In this document: positions 44,503 through 55,297 of the stretch, in pieces
Layout: the number at the start of each line of letters is the position of its first letter
Position numbering within the stretch: position 1 is the first letter of the stretch
Made by a program: the position numbers and the translations under genes
Assembly: GCA_021396245.1 (NCBI GenBank)
Contig: WNYE01000060.1
Location: 186,001 to 250,000 of the forward strand
Direction: 5' to 3'
From: Sporothrix humicola
Lineage: Eukaryota; Ascomycota; Sordariomycetes; Ophiostomatales; Ophiostomataceae
Length of the DNA stretch: 64,000 nt
The notes under the pieces: generated by a model
What the model saw: the letters and a program-made list of their open reading frames with translations, nothing else
Database searches by the model: none
Told to the model about the DNA's origin: nothing

Positions 44503-46075
44503 TCAATCAAGTTCCACATCTCGCGTTTCGATTGGAAAACTTAGCGAGACCGCCCCTGCAACTGCAAGAAGTCCAGCACATATGAATAGAGGAGTCGCAG
44601 TGGCTGTACTGACTTTTGTGACAATGAGTGCCGCAACAATGCCCATAAATCGGTTAATTGCCAAGGCGATGCCGTATCCAGTAGCACGATGTTTTGACGG
44701 GAGCACTTCTGGTGTGTAAGCATAGAGTGTTGCGTAGTAGACGTTGATGCATAACGAGATAGCGCAGCTCCAAAACAGACCCTGGGATGGAGTTGTTACG
44801 GTAGTGTATCCGATGAAAGCCAACATTGTGACCATTGCACCTAGAAACATGGTGCCCTTGCGTCCAACAAACCTAACTTCGCAGAACCAGCCAGCGACGA
44901 TAGGCCCAGGGATGGCACACATGTTTGTGATGGCAAAGCCCATCCAGACATTGACACCATCGTCACCTGATGACGCCCGAGTTGCTAGATACTCTGGCAG
45001 GAACATGTAGAACAGAGGATATGCAAGGCCGATAAGACCCCAGGCCAGCCAGAGCAAAAGGACAGAGAAGCTCATGCGACGTGATGAAAAGAGGCCAGTG
45101 GTGTGAATACGGAGCTCGTTGAACCAACTTGGCATGGCGTGGCCTTCGATTTCCGTCGCTGTCACAACCCCACAGGCCGTCAAGTCTTCTAGAGTCAAGC
45201 TACATTGTCGATTATGAGCCGCAGCCAGGTCTGTCAAAAAAATGACAACCTCCTCATCTTGACCACGACTAAGCAGGTACTGTGGAGTCTCGTGAAGATG
45301 TATGAAGAAGCCCCGGGCCATGGCCATGAGCAGCACCATTCCACCTGCTGTGCGATACAAATATCGCCAACCCATGTTGTCCACTCGAAGACACTCTGAT
45401 CCGTCTAGAGGACAGCTCATCCCATTTGTCCCAAGAAGTGGCCAGGCAAGCAGACCAGCAACAGTTTGGCCAACACCCCACCAACATGCCAGCGTGGTGA
45501 CAAGCCATCGCTTGTGGGAGGGCAGAAATTCGAGGAAGACAGTTGCATCGAGGGCGATATTTCCTCCCTCGCCGAAGCCAGAAAGTGCGACGCAGAGAGT
45601 CCAGATAGAATAGCTCGGTGCAATGCCGGCAAGCATGCCGAAAAAGGCACAGACAAAAAGGGACATGTGGAATGCGCCACGCCGGCCGAGAACATCGGCA
45701 CCAAGGCCCCAGCAAAAGGAGCCGAGAAGGAGGCCGGCATAGAGAGCAACTTGGCCGCCACGGGTCCAACTCGGCCTGTATTCGGCGACGACTTGATCGG
45801 CGGCAACACTAATCAAGAAGCCCATGAGCGAATCGGCGGCGTACCCGAAGCCTGAGAGGCAGAAAAGTTTGGCATGGTACGCCGTGAACCCAATCTGGTC
45901 GATGGCCTAAAGACATGAGCGTTAGATGAGCCCCCCTTTGGTGTATGAGATTTTACATAGAATTACTTACATTGCTAACAAGACGCAACTTGGCGGCAAG
46001 AATGTCGTCAGTGGAATGGCATTTTGGCAAGAGAGTTGTTCCTTCTCCAGCCTCAACGGTATCCGGTAGGCTCAT
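44503..46075 (-). CDS. SVOP-like MFS transporter
   Basis: Two exons, 45971-46075 and 44503-45906, joined across a 64-nt intron (GTAAGT...TTTAG), give 502 residues. The N-terminal segment AIDQIGFTAYHAKLFCLSGFGYAADSLM is the hallmark entry to TM1 in the SV2/SVOP-like branch of the major facilitator superfamily. GADVLGRRGAFHMSLFV is the loop 2-3 signature, and GFGEGGNIALDATVFLEFLP continues the family pattern in TM4-5. FVGRKGTMFLGAM marks the symmetric loop 8-9. Twelve spans fit. Fungal relatives move organic anions, aromatic acids or metabolites; the substrate here is unknown. It is divergently transcribed from the 2-oxoglutarate oxygenase, sharing a 394-bp promoter, which suggests joint function. 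Confidence 0.9.
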
Positions 46076-46469
46076 GACGGGATGGCCGGTGTTACGAAAC
46101 TGATGTCAGACAAAGTTTCGAATGAAGTTGTTATGTGATGTTGGCTGAAGAGCAAAATGTTTATTTCCTCTGTATTTCTTTTCTGTGCACAGTGTAGGTC
46201 TCCTGTATCGGCCTCATGAATCCCTCGTGGGCGTTGGCTCCACATCACAAAAGTGTGGAGCATCACGCAATTCTCCTTAGTTGTCCCAAATAGGAAATTT
46301 TCTGGCTCACAGTGGTTGCAGCCGATGGCACATTCGCAGGTCCGTGACTAGAATGAATTACAACCTAGAAGAATATGAAATTGGATATAAGACGCCGGTT
46401 AGTTTTCAAAGGCAATAATTTGTGAAGGCTGGCTCAAAATGTCGACACACGACATGAAATGATGCAACA
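46076..46469. promoter_or_regulatory. 394-bp divergent promoter with an inverted repeat
   Basis: It lies between the MFS start (minus) and the oxygenase start (plus). A perfect 7-bp inverted repeat CTCCACA...TGTGGAG sits at 46238-46260 with a 9-nt spacer. A TATAA-like sequence at 46385-46389 lies about 80 bp upstream of the oxygenase ATG. Regulator binding is inference. Confidence 0.45.
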
Positions 46470-47684
46470 ATGGCCGATTCAGTGGCAGACGATGTTCAAC
46501 CATTTGACCCGGAGATCCACCTGGCTTTTGAGCCGCCGTCGGCACGGCATTCCTTCACAGAACTCGGCCTCGACCGTCCGGCGACAGCTCCGGATGTTTG
46601 CTACACAGAGCCGTTTCGCCTATTTTCAGACGAGGGTGTGCGCATGATCCGACAAGAGCTGCTGAGCAAAAAGGTCCTGGACAAGCACTTGACATCATGG
46701 CCGCGAGCACCGTGTATTATCAGCTATCACGAAGAAACGGCCACCTGGATCAACAATATGTGGAACCACACAGCGGTGCGCGAGTGCATCGAGGCCGCTT
46801 TTGGCGAGCCTCTACAGATTTTGGGCCGACGGGGCGAGGTCGGGCATTGCAACGTGCAATTGGGCGTGGGTGGGAAGGAGGCAGTTTACAAGTTACGGCC
46901 CGACCCGAGCCGGAGTCGGGAGGCTGCCGATTACAACGACAAGAGCCCAAAAGGGAAGGACCCCTACGACGGCAAACTTACTGATGCCTGGCACCGCGAC
47001 TCAACGCAATTGGTCGTTGTCGTCATGCTCAGCGACACTTCCACTATGGAAGGCGGCGAGACGGCCATTCGTGTCGGCGGTGGACGAGTCATTAAAGCCC
47101 GTGGCGCAAGCGCCGGAACGGCCGTGCTGCTGCAAGGAGCCCATACAGAACACGCGGCCTTGCGGGCAACAAATATCGACGAGCGTATCAGCATGGTGAC
47201 AAGCTGGCATTTTGCCAATCCGGACCTGGACGACACCGGAACATCTCTCCGCAGTGTGAAACCAGACAACCCGCTCGGCGCCGTTATTCAGGATCACTTC
47301 TTCACGCACAAGTTACGGAAGCTTCGTGCACGCATCGACGTTCAATTAGAGCGTCTTGAGCAGAGGCGGGTAACGCCCGAGGAGGACCCTCACCGACCGT
47401 TGCTTGGACGTGCTGTTGTCGAAGATTGGGTGCGCGAACAGGTCAGCCTGCTGACACACACGGCGTGGGAACTGTGTGAGAGATACCCGAGATGGCTGTA
47501 CAAGGACGTGCCACCTGCTGTCTTGGCCGAATATGGTCGACAAAATCTTATCTTGGACCACACTGCTACGGCCAACAGAGGTGTCCACAAAGCTGCCGTG
47601 GCGTTTTCCAAGCCGGCTGTTGCCGCTGGGCTTGGTTTCTTAGCTGGACTAACGGCCGGTGTTGTCATGGCTCGGAGGTTTTAA
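46470..47684 (+). CDS. 2-oxoglutarate/Fe(II)-dependent oxygenase with a C-terminal hydrophobic anchor
   Basis: A single exon of 404 residues starting MADSVADDVQ. The double-stranded beta-helix marks are WHRDST (H175, D177) for iron, a second His in GAHTEHAAL (H225 or H228), and Arg239 in DERISMVTSW for 2-oxoglutarate. EGGETAIRVGGG between them matches the prolyl-4-hydroxylase-like oxygenase pattern. The last 20 or so residues (PAVAAGLGFLAGLTAGVVMA, then RRF) form a hydrophobic segment with Gly/Ala packing, suggesting a tail anchor in an internal membrane. Small-molecule oxygenases of this type hydroxylate or desaturate metabolites. Neighbours (divergent MFS, downstream Zn2Cys6 regulator) suggest a metabolic cluster. 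The substrate is not predictable, and protein hydroxylation is an alternative. Confidence 0.85.
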   Translation: MADSVADDVQPFDPEIHLAFEPPSARHSFTELGLDRPATAPDVCYTEPFRLFSDEGVRMIRQELLSKKVLDKHLTSWPRAPCIISYHEETATWINNMWNHTAVRECIEAAFGEPLQILGRRGEVGHCNVQLGVGGKEAVYKLRPDPSRSREAADYNDKSPKGKDPYDGKLTDAWHRDSTQLVVVVMLSDTSTMEGGETAIRVGGGRVIKARGASAGTAVLLQGAHTEHAALRATNIDERISMVTSWHFANPDLDDTGTSLRSVKPDNPLGAVIQDHFFTHKLRKLRARIDVQLERLEQRRVTPEEDPHRPLLGRAVVEDWVREQVSLLTHTAWELCERYPRWLYKDVPPAVLAEYGRQNLILDHTATANRGVHKAAVAFSKPAVAAGLGFLAGLTAGVVMARRF

Positions 47685-48125
47685 TTGCCTGTCAATGCAA
47701 TGATGATGGTGTGGTGCGTATTTCAGCTAATGTTTATTTGACTTTGATTAAAAAGTTTCCTCATTCTTAGCAATCTGTCGCTCTTTTTCGAGTAAGAAAT
47801 AAAACAAAATGCCTCCGCCTTCTTGCTTCCCGGATATCTGCATCCAAGATTTCTGGGGCCGGCATATGCCCTGTAGTGAAGGATCTAGGGCCGTCTTAGC
47901 GCTACAGCGACAACGTAACCCTACGATGGTGCAATCGGCACCTGCAATTTTGTAATAAAAGGGTAGTGTCTCTTTGGTGTTAATCGAAAAACTTTATTTC
48001 TGGGTAAATTCCGGCGAAGGACGTAAGAGATAACGCCGAGCAGTGCATTCTCCATGAAGATAAACTCGTTACTTGCAGAGGAGGCAGTTTAGGAACGTAC
48101 ACGACAGAAACAGCAAACCGATATC
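47685..48125. other. Intergenic 441 bp upstream of the cluster regulator
   Basis: Contains the 3' end region of the oxygenase gene and the promoter and leader of the Zn2Cys6 gene. No further feature is recognised. Confidence 0.5.
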
Positions 48126-49883
48126 ATGCCATCGCCACGAAATGATCTCAATCCAGCCAAGTCGAGGTCAAACTCAACTCGCAAAGGCTGCTGGTAGGTG
48201 GTTGTGGAGAATCAATTGACCATGGTATCCTTCAGCCCTACTGACACACCTCTCATAGGACGTGCCGCCGACATCATCGTAAAGTGAGTGCCTTTTCCAC
48301 GCTGTCAATCTCATGCATCTTGTCCCCACTAATGTCAAGTACAGTGTGATGAACATAAGCCTTTTTGTCGCCGCTGTGTCGACGAATATGGCGTTGAATG
48401 CGAAGGTTATGGCCGTCGACGGGTTGCATTTCGCATGTCAGGCCCACTGCCGAATGCGCAGAACTCACAAACGTTAATTCGCACCCGGTCTCCGTCCGTT
48501 GTTACCATTCCGTCGCCGTTTCCCCTCGCCGCCGTCCCCATTACCTCCTCCACCTTTACATCAACGGAGCAGCGGCTGCTCCACATATTCTCTGCCGACT
48601 TTGCACCACGAGCGGCCATCTCGCCACTGCAAGATGTCTTTTCCCTTGATATTGCTCCAATGGTGATGACTGCGGCCAGTAGCCATACCTATGTTTTAGC
48701 GGCTGTTTTGTCATTGTCGGCTGCGCATGTCGGCAGTCTCGAGAAGACGTCGGGTCTGCGCTTGCACAACGCCTTCTCCTATTATGACAAGGCTGTACGT
48801 TTGCTACAGTCCGTTTCCGTGCCGGCGGCCGGAGAAGATCACCAGGCATATCTGGTGACGATATTTCTGCTAGCATGGTTCGATATCCTTGTGTTCGATC
48901 CAGACAAATGGACCATCCATCTTAGCATGGCCTGCAGCCTGATCAACTACAATGCCGAGTCGGTGTGGATGTCCTCATCGGGCCGCCGTATCTTGCACTC
49001 CATTGCTCGGCTAGACTGCTCCAATGCTCTGTGCAACCGAGCACCGCCCATGTTGTGCCAGCGGGCATATGATTTGTTGGAGCAGGAGCCTCATCAGAAT
49101 GTTGACGGGCTTCTGTTAGACCAGCAGGTCGATGCCGAGTGCATTCGCCTGCATGGCATTTTGGGAAATGCTGCACGACTATCATACGACTGGACCTTGG
49201 GATTGGGGTATGACACGGCCGATGTGCGGGAAGAAACACTCAGTGTGCTGCTACGTCTGCAAGATTGGCATGATCAGCTCCCTGAGGCCTTACAATGGCC
49301 TGCAATCGATGACAACGCCAGCCTGACAGTATGGCTATCAGACAAGCCGCCGCTATTTATCAAGCTGTGGCTGCATTACATGGCAATCACGATCCACCTG
49401 TATCATATTCTAGAGCCCGTATCTTCAGGTCTGTGGGATGCATCAGTACAGTTGGCGCAGAGATGCTTACAGCTGGTACGACTTTGTGAAGAGGACAAGA
49501 AAGATGGCCCATATCGTGGGGACTTGAGCATCCTTTTCGTGCTGGCAGTCAGCGGTGTTCTCATTGATGATCCAAATGACCGAGCTTGGATCCAGTCCTA
49601 TCTTCTTCGAAACGGACGAGAAACACCATTGTGGTGTGGATACGAACGTGCTGCATGTTTACAAGCCTGGTGGCATAGCGTGGGATCTGGGAAGCGCCTC
49701 ATTTTATCTCAACCAGACCGTACCCCGCTGTCAATGCTGGATAATGGAACAAACGACAAAGGTGCGGATATGAAGAGCAGGGTCAGAGTGCAAATCCTGT
49801 ACGAAGATCTTTTAACTGGGTCGATTCACGCCGACTGTCACGAAATTATGCACTCTGAACTGGGAACCGCTGAAGTATCATGA
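48126..49883 (+). CDS. Zn2Cys6 transcription factor, probable cluster regulator
   Basis: Three exons, 48126-48193, 48259-48283 and 48345-49883, join to 543 residues. Exon 2 is only 25 nt. The introns are 65 and 61 nt, with GTAGGT and GTGAGT donors. The splice restores GCWTCRRHHRKCDEHKPFC followed by RRCVDEYGVEC, giving C22-x2-C25-x6-C32-x6-C39-x2-C42-x7-C50, a binuclear zinc cluster right at the N-terminus. The rest is a helical region of the fungal-specific regulator type (repeated aliphatic segments such as YVLAAVLSLSAAHVGSLEK and YLVTIFLLAWFDILVFD), common in pathway-specific regulators. It should bind CGG-type half-sites in the nucleus. It sits centrally between the oxygenase and the M20 peptidase and is convergent with the latter (96 bp). 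Confidence 0.88.
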
Positions 49884-49979
49884 GCAAACAAAAATCAAAA
49901 CAGATACATTGTACTTCTTGTATTCTAAACAATTATCGTATTCAATTCCCACTTTGATACCCACATAAAATAAAATCAT

Positions 49980-51872
49980 CTACAGACTGGCTTCGTCAAA
50001 CACACGGATAAACTCGTGATAGAATGTAATTGCCTCCAGATGCGCATCCAGGGCAATCCGCTCGTTGACGTCGTGGATTCCACCCCAGCCTTCGTCATGC
50101 CAAGCGCGCAGCGGACTAAAGCGGTAGATCTGCGAGCTCAGGTCCCAGAAGTAGCGGGTATCCGTGTTGCCGCCAGCATAGGCAGGCGCAACAATCACAT
50201 CGTTGCCAACACCTGGCTCGTCAAAGACGTGCTTGATAACTCCCGAGAAGTATGCCCAGCTGGGCGATGTCGTGAGAGACACGGGCGATGGCTCCAGCTG
50301 TGTGCGTCTCCAGGAGAGGCGGATCGAGTTTTCAGGGAGGAATGCGTCGTCTTCCTGGATGCCGTGGTAAAAGGCCAGACCGAGGTCCTCGGCCAGAGGC
50401 TGGATCGTGGCGACAAGCTTGGCCTGGACGTCGGCAATGGACTGCACGCTCGACACGCGGTAGTTGACGACGGCATTGGCGTACGCCGGCAGAGCATTGG
50501 CCTTGTTTCCGGCGTGGAAAATGGTGACGGCCTGTGTCGTGTGGAGCAGACTGGAAGCGGCTTGGTCGGTGGAAAGCAGATCCACGACACGGTCAAGGCT
50601 GCCAGGCTTTCCACTGCCAACGTCACGCAGAGCATCGCGAAGAGACGGCGGCATACCAGTCGTGGCGTTGTCCTCGGCAGCACACTGAAGAAGCGTGAAG
50701 AAGGGGTTCTCGGACGACAGCTGCAGGGGGAAGTTGGCCGGCGCTTCAGCCTCCAGACGAGCCACGGCCAGAGCCAGATAGCCGATCGAGGAGTGGGCAG
50801 AAGGGATGCTGCTGTGGCCGCCCTTGACATGAACATCGATAATCACATCAAGGTAGCCCTTCTCGCTGGCCTGTGGCGTGGCAAACGTGCGGCCAAACTG
50901 CTTGTTGATGCCAATGGCGCCCTCATCGACGATAATGGCAAAGGCGTCGCTGTCGCTGTTTTCGTCGTGCCACGCCGCCCGAAGATGATCTGCAATTTTG
51001 GCCGCGCCGTACTTGCGCTGGCCCGACTCCTCGTCGTAGCCAAAAGCCAGGACAAAGGTGCGCTCAGGAACAAACTTCTGGTCGAGCAGGGCCGTCACGG
51101 CAGACAGAATTGCCACCAGGTTGTTCTTGCAGTCGTGGCTGCCGCGGCCATAGATGTAAGTGCCGTCAAAATAGCCGCTAAAGGGAGGATGCTGCCATTC
51201 AGCCAAAGTATCGTCGGCCACAGGAACAGTGTCTTGATGGGCCATCAAAAGCACTGGTTTCAACGTCGAGTTGCTGCCGTGCCAAGTGTACACAAGGTTG
51301 TGCTCATTGACGACTTCGAACCGAAGTGATTCGTGGCTATTCGATTAGGAACATGGCCGTAGTAAAAAATGAAAAGAAAAAAGATGTGAAACTCGGAGAA
51401 CTTACACAACAGGAAACGTCTTCTTGATGTATGCCTGGAAATCGTAAAACGTGTCCCAACGCGGGTCCTCGCCCAGAAGGCCCATGTCCTCAAAATCCTG
51501 TGTCGGAACCTGAACAGCGCCGGCCAGACGATCAACGGTGAGATTACGGAACGCGGCTGACTTGAAAAGCTGATCGATATTGTGTTCCGTAATGTCAGGC
51601 CGCGTAGAGGGCGCAATCGACAGCTGGGCCGGGCATTGCGGAGCTGGCGCTGCCGGCGTCGCGTTGTTCGTCCAAGTCGGGATGAAATGGCCAAAGGCGC
51701 CCGGGCACGGCGCAGATGTAGCAGCGCGATAACTGCCGGCCATCAGTGTCAAGGCTGTCACCGCCGACACCAATGCTGCCGTTCGCCGCCATGGCTTCCT
51801 GTGCCTCGGCTGTGCCTGTGCCGCCGAATAGCCCGGTGCCGGGAGTCCTTGGTACGATTGTTTGGAGTCCAT
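49980..51872 (-). CDS. M20-family metallopeptidase (carboxypeptidase S / Gly-X carboxypeptidase type), membrane-anchored
   Basis: Two exons, 51406-51872 and 49980-51336, join across a 69-nt intron to 607 residues. The short cytosolic N-terminus is followed by a signal anchor (AALVSAVTALTLMAGSYRA, about residues 33-51), as in vacuolar Cps1. Metal and catalytic residues are in AHQDTVPV (H189, D191), YGRGSHDCKN (D224), GYDEESG (catalytic Glu pair), IIVDEG and the late GGNTDTRYF. It should remove C-terminal residues from peptides or hydrolyse N-acyl amino acids in the vacuole or secretory lumen. It is divergently transcribed from the Atg22-like MFS and convergent with the regulator, so it appears part of the same set. 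Family members in such clusters also act on N-acyl or amide metabolites. The third-codon bias is strong enough to leave a 437-codon shadow on the other strand. Confidence 0.92.
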
Positions 51873-52566
51873 GCTGTGATGTGTGATGTCGATGTCGATG
51901 TCAAGAAGTTGTGATTGAGGAAAGACGCGTTGAAGGAGCGATAAGGGATAAAGTAGCAATGCCTCCTGAACGGATCGACAAAAAACTCGGCTCTTGTCCA
52001 CGCTTCCCCTCTTCTTGCTGACAATTGATCGCTTTCAGATCGAAACCTGGACAAACAATTGAGCGGACATTTTATGGAGAAAATGGGCCAGGTAACTGGC
52101 AAACGGCATTTAACGGCGATGACCCATTCGTACCTGCCTTTTCAGTACTGAGTATGTCGCCATATCACCTTTCCGCTCTCGGCGCCCTCCACCTGCTGTC
52201 TGTCAGGGGCCCACAGTGGGGCGGCCCGGGCGCTAGCGTCACCAAAGTCCCAAAAGGGTAATTTTCAGGCCTTGGTGCCTTCATCGCTGGAACCTCATAT
52301 CTCGGGATTTTCCTTGCATCCTTTTCTTCACTATCGACAACGTTGGGCATACCGGGGACAGATTTTTGCCTTTTTCGAGCAATTGCGCAATCGTTTTGAG
52401 TTATCACGAAGCATACCACGTTGTTGGAACGTGGCAATGGAGATGTATTTAAAAGTGACAGACGCTCCCTTTGCCGATCTTGCATTTAACGGTTTCTCAG
52501 TCTATGAAGAATTATCGCCTTTATCACATACATATCATCAGCTCAACCCAACCGTGAAATCGAGTC
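51873..52566. promoter_or_regulatory. Divergent promoter of the M20 peptidase and the Atg22-like MFS, 694 bp
   Basis: The two start codons face away from each other. A long CAATTG...CAATTG spacing occurs around 52023-52060. No operator was established. Confidence 0.45.
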
Positions 52567-54259
52567 ATGTCGTCCGAAAAGGACACCACGGGTGCCACCG
52601 AAGCGCCGATCGACACGGAAAAGAGTCCCTATGTCGTGGAAACAGCACTCACGCCGCCTTCGGCCGAAGCTGTCGCCCATGCAGCAGAGCTCGACAAGGA
52701 GCCGCCGACCGGCAAGTGGGAGCTCATTTCCTGGTACGGCTTCTACTTTGCCAACAACAGTGCCGGTACATTGAGCTATGCTCCCTTGAGTACGATTCCC
52801 ATCAACCTGACGTATGAGGAATTTCACTTTACTAACACACCCAGTCTTCCAGTCCGTCCTCAACCAGGCCGGTCACAATGCCTACGATCCCACGCAAGAC
52901 TGCAGCAACAGCGACGATCCATGTGTTGTCCAGTTTGGCGCAACCACGATGAACATTGACACGGTGGCCCTGACCTGCAACGGGCTTATCTTTGCATTCA
53001 ACGGCCTCCTACTTCTTTTGCTTGGACCGATGGGCGACTATGGCCGTTGGAAGCGCTGGATTTTGCTGTGTGCCACCCTCGTTTGCTGGGCTATGCAATT
53101 CGCGTTTCTCGGGCTCAAGAATGGCGACCAGTACAAGAGCGCCATTGGCATCTACATTGTATCGACTGTCTCCTACAACTTGTGTCAGGCCTTTTGGCAG
53201 CCGTCTCTTCCTCTTCTCGCTCGAAACACACCCGCTGCTCGCGAGACACGCCAGGCTTTTGTCCGTGGCGAAATCACCGAGGATGAGTATGTCCGTCGAC
53301 AGGTGCTTCAGCGCAACAAGCTCAGCAACATTGCATTTGCGTCTATGAGCACGGGATACACGCTTGTCCTCATCATTGCCATCGGGGCCGCCTACGGTCT
53401 GCACGCCGACGATTCGACGGCCAACAACACCCGTGCAGCCGTCATCATTGTTGGTATTGCCACCGGCTTCTGGGTCCTGCTCGGTTCGCCATGGTTTTTT
53501 CTGGAGAAGAAGCGTGCCCAGAAGCTGCCGGCTGGCCAGACGTACTTTACGGTCGGTGCCAAGGCCTACTGGGAGCTGCTCCGTCATGCTCCCCGCCTCA
53601 GCCAGACGTGGATGTACCTTGCAGGCTACTTTTTTATTGCAGACGGCTACGCAACCACTAACCAGCTCGTCAACCTCTGCCAGAACAGCATCGTCTCGTA
53701 CAACACCATCGTCTCGACTAAGCTTTATATCGTGGACGGTATCGCCAACGCAGTCGGCATCGGCTTGCTTTGGGCCGCCCAGCGTTACTGGCGCATCCCG
53801 ACGAAGCCCATGCTCATGACCATTTGCGGTTTCCTGCTCGTCGTCCCCATCTGGGGCTGCATCGGTATTGGCACCAAGAACTTTGGTTTCCACAAGGTCT
53901 GGGAGATCTGGGCATACAACGTCTACGACTGTGCCGCCATTGCCCCCTTTTACGCCTTTTCGGCCACGATGCTAGCCGACATCATCCCCAAGGGCCGCGA
54001 GGTGACCTTCTTCTCGCTCTGGGCTCTCTTTGGCAAGTCCACGGCTTGGATTGGTCCAATTATCTCGGGTGTGATTATCGACCGCACTGGCAGTACCTGG
54101 AAGGGCTTCCCGTTCTCGCTGGGCCTCAGTGTCGTCGGCATTGCTCTGATTGCCTTTGTCGATGTGCCAAAAGCGCAGAAGCAGTGCGAGGATTGGCAAG
54201 AAAACGACCCGACCCTGCCCAAAGAGGGGAATGAGAGTCAAGATGAGGTTGTAGCATGA
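52567..54259 (+). CDS. Atg22-like MFS transporter
   Basis: Two exons, 52567-52789 and 52845-54259, joined across a 55-nt intron (GTACGA donor, ACTAAC branch, CCCAG acceptor), give 545 residues. After a charged N-terminus the family pattern appears: GKWELISWYGFYFANNSAGT in TM1, then a Cys-containing loop, FNGLLLLLLGPMGDYGRWKRW in TM2 and loop 2-3, NTPAARETRQAFVRGEITED in the central loop, and late text such as ADIIPKGREVTFFSLWALFG, typical of the Atg22/vacuolar amino-acid effluxer branch. Twelve spans fit. Known relatives export amino acids from the vacuole after autophagy, but fungal paralogs are numerous and many are uncharacterised. Pairing with a vacuolar-type carboxypeptidase across one promoter suggests release and transport of amino acids or peptide-derived products. 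Confidence 0.85.
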
Positions 54260-55297
54260 GGTTTCTTTTTGTTATTTCCTAAATAATCATCCTGTTTTAG
54301 ATTTTATTCTTCACATTGATGTTGAAGAATGCTCCCTTGAAACTAGACATAATAGAAGAATTTTATGGTGTAATCCTAATAAAAGCGAGTAATAATTATA
54401 TACTTGCCATAAACACACATAAACACGCAAAGATTCATTTAAAATAAAATCCAAAAATTAAGTAAATAGAAAATTAAATGCTAAATAACTATGTTAAATA
54501 ATGGCACATCAAATTAGTCTTTAGTACAGCCGTGACCGCGACATGAAGTCACGATGTTGAATTGTGGGTCGGTTCGGCAGCATTGCCGTGCCGAACCGGT
54601 GGGTGGTAATCGATCAATGTGTCGTGGTATAGCATGGTAGCTACCCGTAGAACCTGGAAAATATGCCGGGGGTGATACTTACGGAAGTAGACGTTATTTA
54701 TTTTATTGAGCAGAGTGGCGATGCGCAAACTGGCCACTTATCTGTTCATGCCCGGCATCTGAATACGGCTCATAAGTGCCGATGGATGCTAACTCCGGCG
54801 CCGGCTCACATTGGATCTTGTGTGTTTGAGACTTGCGCCGCACTGAAGAAATCAAAATAGAAAGACCATAAATCAAAAGAAGGACTGCAGACAAATTCAG
54901 TTGAAAAAGAAAATATATCATCTGATATTTCTAAGATGTGGCATGTTTTTGAAGATAGACACGATGTGATGGACGGCAGCATCGACAAATGCGGAACACA
55001 AGACCCAAACTGCTGGTTCGGGCGCATGTTTGTGTTTGTATGCGGGGAAAGGGGGGAAAGTGGGAGTATTACTGGAGAATCTCTGCCGTCCCTGGGTCTT
55101 GGCGCACTAGAACAGGCACAATGACGGATGCATGTTTGGTTCGATTATTTGAATGAGGGGAGCTCCTGGTCCCGTCTCTTCTTTCCAAACTTTGAAACTA
55201 TTTCTCTTGTTGTCTTTTCGCTCCTCTTTTGCTCATTTCATTTCTAAAACAGCCCATATTACTTGCTATCAGCACCATTATACACACGAAATACAAG
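54260..55297. other. AT-rich gap with a hairpin, 1.04 kb
   Basis: The first 250 bp (54260-54520) are strongly AT-rich, unlike the genes on both sides. A perfect 10-bp inverted repeat follows at 54570-54598. No gene is supportable. The right end carries the leader of the FAD monooxygenase, with a TTCTTTCC-type pyrimidine tract. Confidence 0.5.
54570..54598. repeat. Perfect 10-bp inverted repeat (CGGTTCGGCA / TGCCGAACCG), 9-nt loop
   Basis: The arms at 54570-54579 and 54589-54598 are exact reverse complements. They are GC-rich inside an AT-rich setting. The outer CGG and CCG triplets also make a Zn2Cys6-type inverted pair. It could be a transcript hairpin, an operator or the end of a small mobile element. 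Confidence 0.7.

Noticed and set aside
50016..51329. 437-codon + strand open frame
   Set aside because: Antisense shadow of the M20 peptidase exon 2. It has no domain and its composition follows the real gene's codon bias.
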